Shown: positions 17,539-25,933 of the stretch, piece after piece
Position numbering within the stretch: position 1 is the first letter of the stretch
Layout of the letters: every line of letters starts with the position of its first letter
Source: Pseudomonas sp. ICMP 561
GTDB taxonomy: Bacteria; Pseudomonadota; Gammaproteobacteria; Pseudomonadales; Pseudomonadaceae
DNA: 64,000 nt
Assembly: GCF_002699985.1 (NCBI RefSeq)
Contig: NZ_LKBT01000034.1
Location: 186,001 to 250,000 of the forward strand
Direction: 5' to 3'
Program-made: the position numbers and the translations under genes
Notes under the pieces: generated by a model
Database searches by the model: none
The model's input: the letters and a program-made list of their open reading frames with translations, nothing else
Told to the model about the DNA's origin: nothing

Positions 17539-18508
17539 ATGGCGTTGAATTATCTGGGTATACAGGCGGGTTCAGAGCTTCACTGGAGCCGCGGATCGTG
17601 CCTGGGGACACACCCACCGAGCGTTTGAACGCTCGGCTAAAGGCGGCCAGTGAACCGTAACCTAACTGGCTTGCGATGGTTTCTATTGGCTGCCGCTCGC
17701 GACTCAGGCTAACCAGAGCCAGGCGCATCCTCAAATCCGTGAGGTAGCGAAGCGGAGAGACACCAGTAGCATGAAGAAAACGCTGGGCAAAAACAGAGCG
17801 CGACTGCCCTGCTTCGCTTGCCAGAGATGCTACTGTCCAACTTCTAGCGGGGTGTTTGTGCATCATTACAAGGGCTTTACTCAGCCGAGGATCCTGTAAC
17901 GCACCTAACCATCCTGCTGCACCACCGCATCCATCTGCCACCCAATCCCTTATAACAAGTGCAGCTACCACTTCGGCGAGGCGCGCAAGAATACCCAAGT
18001 GGCCGGCTTTTAACGTCAAAGATTCACGCTCCATCGCGTCCAGCATGGGGCAGATTTCGGGTGACGCCTGCGACAGCGTGCTCGCCAGTAATACCTCCGG
18101 CATGGCGGCAACCAGCGGCTGCATGCCACCGAGCTCCAGTTCCATGCAGCAGCTGAAAATAACCGGACCTTGGCAACCGCCACCCTGCTCTCCGCTAAAA
18201 GAGTCAAAGGCGAACGACTTTACCTGGGATGAAGGCGTTCTCTCTGAAGACAAAATCGCATGGAGTCCGCCGTGAGGTATCAGGACTGCGGTCCCCGTAT
18301 CCATCCGATACAGGTTGTTGTCAGGGCTACGCAGCCAGACTGGCCCGCGTCCTACGAAGTGAAACTGCGCGCGACCCACTGAGTTACTGAAACCCATCCT
18401 CGGAAAGTCTCGGACTTCTATTCTGCGAAACTGTACGCCCACAAGACGCATGCCTGATAACAATTCGCTGATCAGCTCACTTGGATCAGGTTGAATAGGC
18501 AAAGCCAT
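17537..18508 (-). CDS. AraC-family transcriptional regulator with N-terminal cupin sensor domain
   Basis: About 323 residues from the ATG at 18508, which has GGAG six bases upstream. The open frame extends eight codons further but without a ribosome-binding site. The N-terminal half looks like an AraC_binding_2/cupin_6 ligand domain (HFVGRGPVWLRS ... DTGTAVLIPHGGLHAI). The C-terminus carries two helix-turn-helix motifs (WTVASLASEAGQSRSVFAQRF and PIETIASQLGYGSLAAFSRAFKRSVGVSPG). It is divergent from an exported alpha/beta-hydrolase across 106 bp, so it probably controls that gene. The ligand is not evident. The pair separates gyrB from plsC, which are adjacent in P. aeruginosa. Confidence 0.9.
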   Translation of the reverse strand: MALPIQPDPSELISELLSGMRLVGVQFRRIEVRDFPRMGFSNSVGRAQFHFVGRGPVWLRSPDNNLYRMDTGTAVLIPHGGLHAILSSERTPSSQVKSFAFDSFSGEQGGGCQGPVIFSCCMELELGGMQPLVAAMPEVLLASTLSQASPEICPMLDAMERESLTLKAGHLGILARLAEVVAALVIRDWVADGCGGAAGWLGALQDPRLSKALVMMHKHPARSWTVASLASEAGQSRSVFAQRFLHATGVSPLRYLTDLRMRLALVSLSRERQPIETIASQLGYGSLAAFSRAFKRSVGVSPGTIRGSSEALNPPVYPDNSTP

Positions 18509-18614
18509 TATCACTCCAGGACGATTGATCAATATCTACAGAGCTCAGATCATAGACCGTCCTATGCCGCCTACCTAGACTTCAATGCTCAACTTTGAGC
18601 ATTGGAGGCATCTC

Positions 18615-19526
18615 ATGAACCACCGTTTTTGTAGTCGATTGTTAGGCAGCGCTTGGGCGATAGCGCTATTGGCAGCACTTTCTTCTCTATCTTTCGCAGC
18701 CGACAAGAGCTACACGGTAACCGCTCCGGACGGCGTGAGGATCGCCGTTCAGGAGGCAGGTAACCCAGACGGCCCAGCGATCATCTTCATTCATGGTTTA
18801 CTCGGTAGCCGCCTGAATTGGGAAAAGCAGACGAGCAGTCCGGAACTGCAACGCTACCGCATGGTGACCTATGACCTGCGAGGCCATGGCCTTTCCGACA
18901 AGCCTGACGATTCCAACGCGTATCTCATAGGGCGTCGATCTGCAGATGATCTGGCTGCTGTTCTCAAGGCGACTGGTAGCAAGCACCCGGTGCTCGTTGG
19001 CTGGTCGTTGGGGGGAGTGGTCATATCCAATTACTTGGCGGCTTATGGTGACGCTGATCTCGGTGGAATCATGTATGTCGATGGCGTGATCGAGCTTAAC
19101 GCCGCGTTGATTACCTCACACCCGGAGGTGTATGCAGGCCTGGCGTCTGATGATCTCAAGACACACCTGGAGGCCATACGAGCATTCCTCGCTCTTTGCT
19201 TCCACACCCAGCCGGACGTGCCGACTTTCGAATTGCTGTTGTCGAATGCTGCGATGGCGTCCTGGACAATGACACGTGCAACTCCGTCAATGACCGTGGC
19301 CGCTGCAGAAGGGATACCCAAGGCGAAGGTGCCCGTCTTGATGCTGTATGGCGCAAAGGACCAGCTCGTCAATGTTCAACCCTCTATCGCGCGCGCAAAG
19401 CAGTTGAATCCTCGCGTTCAGACAAAGGTATATGAGAACTCAGGCCATGCTCCGTTCCTGGAAGAATCGTCGCGTTTCAATCACGATTTATCGACGTTCA
19501 TGGCGTCACCGACATCGAGTAAGTGA
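18615..19526 (+). CDS. Exported alpha/beta-fold hydrolase (non-heme haloperoxidase-like)
   Basis: About 303 residues from the ATG at 18615, which has GGAGG six bases upstream. An in-frame ATG ten codons earlier lacks a site. A signal peptide runs to about residue 28 (LLAALSSLSFA). The hydrolase fold is shown by FIHGLLGSRLNW (oxyanion region), YDLRGHGLSDKP, the nucleophile elbow GWSLGG, the acid in YGAKDQLVN and the histidine in SGHAPFLEE. The catalytic triad Ser-Asp-His therefore appears complete. It resembles chloroperoxidase/esterase-type enzymes. The substrate is unknown. It is divergent from an AraC regulator, and a parS site lies 73 bp after its end. Confidence 0.87.
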   Translation: MNHRFCSRLLGSAWAIALLAALSSLSFAADKSYTVTAPDGVRIAVQEAGNPDGPAIIFIHGLLGSRLNWEKQTSSPELQRYRMVTYDLRGHGLSDKPDDSNAYLIGRRSADDLAAVLKATGSKHPVLVGWSLGGVVISNYLAAYGDADLGGIMYVDGVIELNAALITSHPEVYAGLASDDLKTHLEAIRAFLALCFHTQPDVPTFELLLSNAAMASWTMTRATPSMTVAAAEGIPKAKVPVLMLYGAKDQLVNVQPSIARAKQLNPRVQTKVYENSGHAPFLEESSRFNHDLSTFMASPTSSK

Positions 19527-19598
19527 CGGCATTTAAACCGTAGTAACGGATCGCTTCGCGGCTGTTGCGATCCTCAAGCCAGGGCTTGTATGAGGATA

Positions 19599-19614
19599 TG
19601 TTCCACGTGGAACG
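19599..19614. other. parS: parS centromere site after the hydrolase gene
   Basis: TGTTCCACGTGGAACG shares the 14-bp core GTTCCACGTGGAAC with the two sites in recF and differs only at the outer base. It is the only one of the three in non-coding DNA and lies 4.6 kb right of the second recF site. Confidence 0.88.
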
Positions 19615-19718
19615 TCTATTTGGTAGGGGCAGTGATTCGCCCAGAGGGATCGCTTGATAGGGTATGGTCCATCAGAGCCGCGTCAAAAGTCGCTGTGAGG
19701 AGTACTCAAAACCAGACA

Positions 19719-19747
19719 TAAAAAAACCGACCCCAAGAGGTCGGTTC
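19719..19747 (-). terminator. Rho-independent terminator for the glyQ-glyS-gmhB-plsC transcript
   Basis: AACCGACC (19725-19732) pairs with GGTCGGTT (19739-19746) around a six-base loop. On the leftward transcript the stem is followed by a run of U (the A run at 19720-19726 on this strand). It lies about 130 bp after plsC, the last gene of the leftward group. Confidence 0.85.
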
Positions 19748-19876
19748 TAGAAGCTCATAAAAACTTATGCACTTTTTTGGCTCTTTAATGAGCATCGGAA
19801 ATAAGCAGTGAATCCAAGGGCTTGCCGCCGATTTTTATGAAAAACGCAAAAACAGTGCACAGGTTATCCACAAAAC

Positions 19877-20647
19877 TCAGATAACGGCTTCTTCCTTGCT
19901 CGACACCGGTGCGGTGATTGAACCCAAGGCTTTCTGAGTCTCTTCGTTCCAGATCTGAACTCGATCATTGAGCGCAGCAATCGCACGTGGGCCTTCGCCT
20001 TCTGCGTACATCGGTTCGCCGATAACGACCTGAATAGTGCCTGGCTTTTTCGCCCAGCCTTCCTTCGGCCAGTACTTGCCAGCGTTGTGTGCAACAGGCA
20101 GCACGGGCAGGTTTGCATTGACCGCCAACGCAGTGCCACCGCGAGAAAACTTACCGACCTGGCCAAACGGAACACGTGTACCTTCGGGGAAGATCAGTAC
20201 CCAGACGCCATCCTTGAGCAACTCATCGCCCTTCTTGGCGATTTGCTTGAGTGCAGCTTTTGGGTTCTCACGATCAATTGCGATAGGACGCAGCATGGCC
20301 ATTGCCCAGCCAAAGAACGGGACATACAGAAGTTCACGCTTGAGCACCTGGCTTAGCGGCGAGAAGTACTGTGACAGGAAGAACGTCTCCCACGTGCTCT
20401 GGTGGTTGGAGATGATCACGCAGGGCGTCTTGGGGACATTTTCTGCGCCGGTCACTTCAACCCGGATGTTGAGGAATACGCGCGTCAACCAGATTGCGCA
20501 GCGGCACCAGTAAACGTTGATGAAACGATAGCGAGCCTTGAAGGGCAGGAACGGTGCGATAAAGAAGCTTAACGTGCACCACAGCAAAGAGCTGGTGCCT
20601 AGCAACAGGTAGAAGAGAACGGTCCTGATTGCCTGGATGATCGACAT
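19877..20647 (-). CDS. plsC: 1-acyl-sn-glycerol-3-phosphate acyltransferase (PlsC/HdtS-like)
   Basis: About 256 residues from MSIIQAIRTVLFYLLL at 20647. The frame is open further, but that part overlaps gmhB and lacks family similarity. An N-terminal membrane segment is followed by the acyltransferase blocks: NHQSTWE (block I), a glycerol-phosphate region and FPEGTR (block III). It adds the second acyl chain to lysophosphatidic acid in phospholipid synthesis. Block I reads H-X4-E where E. coli PlsC has H-X4-D. The orthologue called HdtS in P. fluorescens has been linked to acyl-homoserine-lactone production. It lies 46 bp after gmhB. Confidence 0.93.
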   Translation of the reverse strand: MSIIQAIRTVLFYLLLGTSSLLWCTLSFFIAPFLPFKARYRFINVYWCRCAIWLTRVFLNIRVEVTGAENVPKTPCVIISNHQSTWETFFLSQYFSPLSQVLKRELLYVPFFGWAMAMLRPIAIDRENPKAALKQIAKKGDELLKDGVWVLIFPEGTRVPFGQVGKFSRGGTALAVNANLPVLPVAHNAGKYWPKEGWAKKPGTIQVVIGEPMYAEGEGPRAIAALNDRVQIWNEETQKALGSITAPVSSKEEAVI

Positions 20648-20693
20648 AGTTGCATTTACCGTACGGGCAAGTGCCCGTTCATCAAGCGTACCG

Positions 20694-21245
20694 CTAGTTG
20701 TTTTGCGGAGCGCTATTGTGGATAAGTTCTGCGGCAACGGCCGCGAGATCGTCAAAAACCAACGTACTGGCGGGCAGCGAACCGGCCAGTGTTTTCTCAC
20801 CTTTGCCGGTCTTTACCAAAACCGGTTGTGAGTCGACGGCCAGTGCGGCCTTGAGGTCACTGCTGCTGTCACCTACAAACCATAGTCCCGCCAGCTCCAC
20901 CTGGTAGTGCCGGGCGATGGTCTGCAGCATGCCCGGTTTCGGCTTGCGGCAATCGCAGCCTTCATCGGGCCCATGTGGGCAATAGACGATCAAACCGACC
21001 TCGCCCCCCTGCTCCGCCACCAACGCACGTAGACGAGCGTGCATGGCATCCAGGGTCGCGAGGTCGTAATAACCTCGGGCGATGCCGGACTGGTTGGTTG
21101 CGACTGCAACGGTCCAGCCGGCTTTGCTCAGTTGCGCAATGGCCTCGATCGAGCCAGGAATCGGAATCCACTCCGCCACCGACTTTATGTAAGCGTCGGA
21201 GTCATGGTTGATGACTCCATCCCGATCAAGGATCAGCAACTTCAC
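20694..21245 (-). CDS. gmhB: D-glycero-beta-D-manno-heptose 1,7-bisphosphate 7-phosphatase
   Basis: A 183-residue HAD-superfamily phosphatase. The nucleophile motif is LILDRDGVIN near the N-terminus, with ATNQSGIARGYY as motif II and WFVGDSSSDLKAA as motif IV. The zinc-binding loop CPHGPDEGCDCRKPKPGM is present. It dephosphorylates the heptose bisphosphate on the path to ADP-heptose for LPS inner core. The start is a GTG at 21245, 14 bp after the glyS stop, so it is read with glyQ-glyS and plsC. Confidence 0.95.
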   Translation of the reverse strand: MKLLILDRDGVINHDSDAYIKSVAEWIPIPGSIEAIAQLSKAGWTVAVATNQSGIARGYYDLATLDAMHARLRALVAEQGGEVGLIVYCPHGPDEGCDCRKPKPGMLQTIARHYQVELAGLWFVGDSSSDLKAALAVDSQPVLVKTGKGEKTLAGSLPASTLVFDDLAAVAAELIHNSAPQNN

Positions 21246-21259
21246 GATGTGCCCCTTCC

Positions 21260-23314
21260 TCAGCCCAGCAACGAGATGTCAGCGACACCCAGGAACAGGC
21301 CACGCAGACGCGCCAGCAGCGCATATCGGTTGGCCCGTACGTTGGCGTCCTCGGCGTTGACCATTACAGCCTCGAAGAAGGCATCAACCGGTTCACGCAG
21401 GGCTGCCAGACGCGCGAGGGTTTCGCTGTACTGACGAGCTTCTGCCATTGGCTGAACATCTTGATCCGCTTGCTTGATCGCCGAATAGAGCGAGAACTCG
21501 TTAGCGTTATCGAAGTATTTGGGCTCGACGGTCTGGGCAATGTTGCCCTCAGCCTTGCTCAATAGATTCGAAACGCGCTTGTTCACTGCAGCCAACGCGG
21601 CAGCTTCCGGCAGTTTGCGAAACGCCTGAACGGCTTGAACACGTTGATCGAAATCCAGCGCCGAGCCTGGTTGCAGGGCACGAACCGACAGATAAACCGC
21701 CACTTCAACGCCTTCGTCTTCGTAACGCGCACGCAGGCGGTCGAAGATGAATTCCAGTACCTGATCTGACAGAACGGCAGCTTTGACCTTGGCACCGAAC
21801 TGGCCCACCGCAAACTTCACGGTTTCGATCAGGTCCAGGTCCAGTTGCTTCTCGATCAGAATGCGCAGGATGCCCAGCGCGGCACGACGCAGTGCGTACG
21901 GGTCTTTGCTGCCGGTTGGCAGCATGCCAATACCGAAGATACCGACCAGAGTGTCCAGCTTGTCAGCGATGGCCACTGCCGAACCGGTCAAGGTCGTTGG
22001 CAGTTCAGCGCCAGCACCGCGCGGCATGTACTGCTCGTTCAATGCCAGAGCTACATCGTCGGTTTCGCCGTCAGCCTTGGCGTAGTAGTAACCAGCGATA
22101 CCCTGCATCTCAGGGAATTCGCCAACCATTTCCGTGGCCAGGTCGCACTTGGACAACAGCCCGGCACGGGCTGCACGTTGAGCGTCGCCACCAATACGTG
22201 GAGCAATGAACGCAGCGAGTTTCGAAACACGTTCAGCTTTGTCGAAAACGCTGCCCAGTTGAGCCTGGAACACGACGTTCTGCAAACGCTGGTTGAAGGT
22301 TTCCAGCTTCTGCTTCTTGTCCTGCTTGAAGAAGAACTCGGCGTCGGTCAGACGCGGACGAACAACCTTCTCGTTACCCAGCACGATCTGCTGCGGGTCT
22401 TTGCTTTCAATGTTCGCAACGGTAATGAAGCGCGGCAGCAACTTGCCGTCGGCATCCAGCAGGCAGAAATACTTCTGGTTGTCCTGCATGGTGGTGATCA
22501 GGGCTTCTTGCGGCACTTCCAGGAAGCGCTCTTCGAACGAACACACCAGCGGAACCGGCCACTCGACCAGCGAAGTCACTTCGTCCAGCAGGCTTGGCGG
22601 CACGATGGCAGTGCCTTCGTGCTGGGTCGCGAGCTCGTCGACGCGCTTGGTGATCAGTTGGCGACGTTCGTTGAAGTCAGCCAATACGTACGCATTGCGC
22701 AGATCGCTCAGGTAGCTGGCTGGCGAGGTGATGCGAACGCTTTCCGGATGGTGGAAGCGGTGACCACGTGATTCCCGGCCTGCAGTTTGAGCCAGGATTG
22801 TGCAGTCGATGACTTGATCGCCGAACAGCATGACCAGCCACTGGGTTGGACGCACGAACTCTTCCTTGCGAGCCCCCCAGCGCATGCGCTTGGGAATCGG
22901 CAGGTCGTTCAGGGAGTCTTCAACGATAGTCGGCAGCAGGCTCGCGGTGGGTTTACCTGCGATGCTCTGGCTGTAACGCAGCTTGGGGCCGCTCTGATCA
23001 ATTTCGCTCAGATCAACGCCGCACTTCTTGGCAAAACCCAGGGCTGCCTGAGTCGGGTTGCCTTCAGCGTCAAAAGCCGCCTGACGTGGCGGACCGTCAA
23101 GGTTGATGCTGCGATCAGGCTGCTGCGTGGACAGGTCGGTGATCAATACAGCCAGACGACGCGGTGCGCCATAAACCTGCTTGGCGCTGTACGTCAGGCC
23201 TGCAGACTGCAGGCCTTTTTCGATGCCGGCCAGGAAGGCGTCAGCCAACGTGTTGAGCGCTTTTGGCGGCAGCTCTTCGGTGCCCAGTTCAACCAGAAAA
23301 TCTTGAGCACTCAT
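21260..23314 (-). CDS. glyS: Glycine--tRNA ligase beta subunit
   Basis: 684 residues beginning MSAQDFLVELGTEELPPKAL, the family start. It is the large subunit of the alpha2beta2 bacterial glycyl-tRNA synthetase and carries the tRNA-binding parts. An HD-like region and a C-terminal DALR-type anticodon-binding domain (about 590-680) are present. Its ATG overlaps the glyQ stop by 4 bp, indicating translational coupling of the two subunits. Confidence 0.98.
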   Translation of the reverse strand: MSAQDFLVELGTEELPPKALNTLADAFLAGIEKGLQSAGLTYSAKQVYGAPRRLAVLITDLSTQQPDRSINLDGPPRQAAFDAEGNPTQAALGFAKKCGVDLSEIDQSGPKLRYSQSIAGKPTASLLPTIVEDSLNDLPIPKRMRWGARKEEFVRPTQWLVMLFGDQVIDCTILAQTAGRESRGHRFHHPESVRITSPASYLSDLRNAYVLADFNERRQLITKRVDELATQHEGTAIVPPSLLDEVTSLVEWPVPLVCSFEERFLEVPQEALITTMQDNQKYFCLLDADGKLLPRFITVANIESKDPQQIVLGNEKVVRPRLTDAEFFFKQDKKQKLETFNQRLQNVVFQAQLGSVFDKAERVSKLAAFIAPRIGGDAQRAARAGLLSKCDLATEMVGEFPEMQGIAGYYYAKADGETDDVALALNEQYMPRGAGAELPTTLTGSAVAIADKLDTLVGIFGIGMLPTGSKDPYALRRAALGILRILIEKQLDLDLIETVKFAVGQFGAKVKAAVLSDQVLEFIFDRLRARYEDEGVEVAVYLSVRALQPGSALDFDQRVQAVQAFRKLPEAAALAAVNKRVSNLLSKAEGNIAQTVEPKYFDNANEFSLYSAIKQADQDVQPMAEARQYSETLARLAALREPVDAFFEAVMVNAEDANVRANRYALLARLRGLFLGVADISLLG

Positions 23315-24264
23315 TGTTGCGCCTCCAGCTTGGCCAGCACTTCATCACGTAAATCAGGTGGAGCCATCGGGAAGCCCAGCTTGGCGCGAGCCATCAGATA
23401 AGCCTGGGCGACCGAACGAGCCAGGGTACGAACGCGCAGGATGTACTGCTGACGAGCGGTTACCGAAATCGCGCGACGGGCATCCAGCAGGTTGAAGGTA
23501 TGGGAAGCCTTCAGAACCATTTCGTAGCTTGGCAGCGGCAGCGGCTGATCCAGTTCGATCAGGCGCTTGGCTTCGCTTTCGTAGAAATCAAACAGCTCGA
23601 ACAGCTTGTCGACGTTCGCGTGCTCGAAGTTGTAAGTCGATTGCTCCACTTCGTTCTGGTGGAACACATCGCCGTAAGTCACGCGGCCGAATGGACCGTC
23701 AGCCCAGACCAGGTCATAGACCGAGTCAACGTTCTGCAGGTACATCGCCAGACGTTCAAGGCCGTAGGTGATCTCACCGGTCACCGGATAGCATTCAATG
23801 CCGCCCGCTTGCTGGAAGTAAGTGAACTGCGACACTTCCATGCCGTTGAGCCAGATCTCCCAGCCCAGACCCCAGGCGCCCAGTGTTGGCGATTCCCAGT
23901 TGTCTTCAACGAAGCGCACGTCGTGGACCAGAGGGTCCAGACCGACATGCTTCAGCGAGCCCAGATACAACTCCTGGAAGTTGTCCGGGTTTGGCTTGAG
24001 GACCACCTGAAACTGATAGTAGTGCTGCAGGCGGTTCGGGTTTTCACCATACCGGCCGTCAGTAGGACGGCGGCTTGGCTGTACGTAGGCTGCGTTCCAG
24101 GTTTCCGGGCCTACGGCGCGCAGAAACGTGGCGGTGTGGAAAGTGCCGGCGCCTACTTCCATATCGTAGGGCTGAAGTACCACACAACCTTGCTCGGCCC
24201 AGTATTGCTGGAGGGCGAGGATCAAGTCTTGGAAGGTACGCACGGCTGGCGTAGGCTGGCTCAC
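23311..24264 (-). CDS. glyQ: Glycine--tRNA ligase alpha subunit
   Basis: About 317 residues, using the GTG at 24264 (read as MSQPTPAVRTFQDLIL), which matches the family start and has AGGTGA upstream. A GTG three codons earlier (24273) is possible. This is the catalytic subunit. The class II motifs include VQPSRRPTDGRYGENPNRLQ and DNWESPTLGAWGLGWE. It is divergent from tag and is the first gene of the leftward glyQ-glyS-gmhB-plsC run. Confidence 0.97.
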   Translation of the reverse strand: MSQPTPAVRTFQDLILALQQYWAEQGCVVLQPYDMEVGAGTFHTATFLRAVGPETWNAAYVQPSRRPTDGRYGENPNRLQHYYQFQVVLKPNPDNFQELYLGSLKHVGLDPLVHDVRFVEDNWESPTLGAWGLGWEIWLNGMEVSQFTYFQQAGGIECYPVTGEITYGLERLAMYLQNVDSVYDLVWADGPFGRVTYGDVFHQNEVEQSTYNFEHANVDKLFELFDFYESEAKRLIELDQPLPLPSYEMVLKASHTFNLLDARRAISVTARQQYILRVRTLARSVAQAYLMARAKLGFPMAPPDLRDEVLAKLEAQQ

Positions 24265-24344
24265 GAAATTCACCTGTACTGGGGCTGCGATTTAAAGAGC
24301 GGGAGTATACCCGATTCAGCAGCACCTCCACCCTTGGAAGCCCT

Positions 24345-24896
24345 ATGCCACGCTGCTATTGGTGCAACGAAGAGCCGATTTACATCGATTATCACGATCA
24401 CGAGTGGGGCGTGCCGTTGCGCGACGCGCAGAAGCTCTTCGAGTTGCTTTTGCTCGAAGGGTTCCAGGCCGGTCTTTCATGGATCACCGTTTTGAAAAAG
24501 CGCGCGCGCTATCGCGAGGTGATGTTCGGTTTTGATGTGCATCGAATCGCCGCGATGACCGACGCTGATATCGAAGTCCTGATGCAGGAGCCAGGCATCA
24601 TCCGTAACCGTCTCAAGCTCAATGCCGCCCGGCGCAATGCGCAGGCCTGGTTGAAGCTGGACGACCCGGTGGAATTCCTCTGGTCGTTTGTGGGCGGTGA
24701 ACGGAAGATCAACCACCGCAAGGACCGCAGTGAAGTCCCGGCCATCACGCCAGAGGCCGAGGCCATGAGCAAAGCGTTGAAAAAAGCCGGGTTTACCTTT
24801 GTCGGGCCGACCATCTGTTATGCCTACATGCAGTCGAGCGGGATGGTCATGGACCACACCGTGGATTGTGATCGATACGCGGATTTGGTCCGCTGA
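24345..24896 (+). CDS. tag: DNA-3-methyladenine glycosylase I
   Basis: A 183-residue base-excision repair enzyme that removes 3-methyladenine. The N-terminus MPRCYWCNEEPIYIDYHDHEWG supplies zinc ligands C4 and H17, and H171 and C175 in the C-terminal DHTVDCDRY complete the zinc site. The helical core contains ILxLLLEGFQAGLSW-like sequence and FVGPTICYAYMQ. Constitutive expression is usual. It is followed 38 bp later by lpxL on the same strand. Confidence 0.97.
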   Translation: MPRCYWCNEEPIYIDYHDHEWGVPLRDAQKLFELLLLEGFQAGLSWITVLKKRARYREVMFGFDVHRIAAMTDADIEVLMQEPGIIRNRLKLNAARRNAQAWLKLDDPVEFLWSFVGGERKINHRKDRSEVPAITPEAEAMSKALKKAGFTFVGPTICYAYMQSSGMVMDHTVDCDRYADLVR

Positions 24897-24934
24897 CGGT
24901 TACAATGGCCGCCTTGAGTTTTGGGGAGTGATCT

Positions 24935-25822
24935 GTGGAAAAGTTTAAAGGTGCCCTTATGGTGGGCGCGTTGCGACTGTTTGCCTTGTTGCCCTGGCGC
25001 GTTGTGCAGTGGGTGGGTGCGGGTATTGGCTGGTTGATGTGGAAACTGCCGAACCGTTCGCGTGAGGTCGCGCGCATCAACCTGGCTAAATGCTTTCCGG
25101 AAATGGACCCTGCCGAGCGCGAGCGTCTGGTCGGTCGTAGCTTGATGGATATCGGCAAGACCCTCACGGAAAGCGCTTGCGCCTGGATCTGGCCTGCTCA
25201 GAAATCCATCGATCTGGTGCGCGAAGTCGAAGGCCTCGATGTGCTCAAGGATGCCCTGGCGTCCGGCAAGGGCGTCGTCGGCATCACCAGTCACCTGGGC
25301 AACTGGGAAGTGTTGAACCACTTCTACTGCAGCCAGTGCAAACCGATCATTTTCTACCGCCCGCCCAAGCTCAAGGCGGTCGATGACCTGCTGCGCAAAC
25401 AGCGCGTGCAACTGGGTAACCGCGTGGCGGCCTCCACCAAGGAAGGCATTCTCAGCGTTATCAAGGAAGTGCGCAAAGGCGGCTCGGTGGGTATTCCGGC
25501 CGATCCCGAGCCAGCAGAATCAGCAGGGATCTTCGTGCCGTTTTTTGCCACCACGGCCCTGACCAGCAAGTTTGTGCCCAACATGCTGGCCGGTGGAAAG
25601 GCGGTCGGCGTGTTCCTGCATGCCATGCGCCTGCCAGACGGTTCGGGTTACAAAGTGGTGCTGGAAGCTGCGCCCGAGGCCATGTACAGCACCGACACTG
25701 CAACGTCGGCGGCGGCCATGAGTCAGGTGGTTGAGAAATATGTGCGGGCGTATCCAAGCCAGTACATGTGGACCATGAAGCGCTTCAAGAAGCGCCCTGC
25801 CGGAGAGGCTCGCTGGTATTGA
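24935..25822 (+). CDS. lpxL: Lipid A biosynthesis lauroyl/secondary acyltransferase (HtrB/LpxL family)
   Basis: 295 residues from a GTG start with GGGGAG upstream. An N-terminal membrane-associated helix (LRLFALLPWRVVQWVG) precedes the lysophospholipid acyltransferase fold with the catalytic HLGNWE (H-X4-E) near residue 122 and a PADPEP motif. It transfers a secondary acyl chain onto lipid A at the inner membrane. The P. aeruginosa gene in this position is one of two htrB paralogues, so the precise chain and site are not decided by sequence alone. A REPIN-like repeat separates it from convergent trkA. Confidence 0.92.
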   Translation: MEKFKGALMVGALRLFALLPWRVVQWVGAGIGWLMWKLPNRSREVARINLAKCFPEMDPAERERLVGRSLMDIGKTLTESACAWIWPAQKSIDLVREVEGLDVLKDALASGKGVVGITSHLGNWEVLNHFYCSQCKPIIFYRPPKLKAVDDLLRKQRVQLGNRVAASTKEGILSVIKEVRKGGSVGIPADPEPAESAGIFVPFFATTALTSKFVPNMLAGGKAVGVFLHAMRLPDGSGYKVVLEAAPEAMYSTDTATSAAAMSQVVEKYVRAYPSQYMWTMKRFKKRPAGEARWY

Positions 25823-25840
25823 TGGGCTAGATGCAATAAC

Positions 25841-25917
25841 GGTAGGAGCGAACTTGTTCGCGAGACGATATTCCTGATTGCACAGCACTATTGCTCGCGA
25901 ACAAGTTCGCTCCTACC
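25841..25917. repeat. REPIN-like paired inverted repeat, type A (GAACTTGTTCGCGAG core)
   Basis: Two 24-bp arms (25841-25864 and 25894-25917) are exact reverse complements separated by 29 bp. Each arm contains its own palindrome, GCGAACTTGTTCGC. It lies between convergent lpxL and trkA and may act as a terminator or mRNA stabiliser. Confidence 0.93.
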
Positions 25918-25933
25918 GGGGCTGTGTACCTGC

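Larger units (their letters stand above)
19527..19876. other. Gene-free stretch with parS, a terminator and a DnaA box
   Basis: 350 bp between the convergent hydrolase and plsC genes. It contains a parS site (19599-19614), a leftward terminator (19719-19747) and a perfect DnaA box TTATCCACA (19864-19872) just after the plsC stop. I see no ORF with coding character. The remainder, about 19615-19718, shows no structure I can name. Confidence 0.7.

Noticed and set aside
23655..23675. GTGGAAC half site in glyQ, considered as parS
   Set aside because: Only one half of the palindrome is present.
21845..24495. Long rightward frames opposite glyS and glyQ
   Set aside because: They mirror the two synthetase genes, have no ribosome-binding site or motifs and are typical coding shadows.
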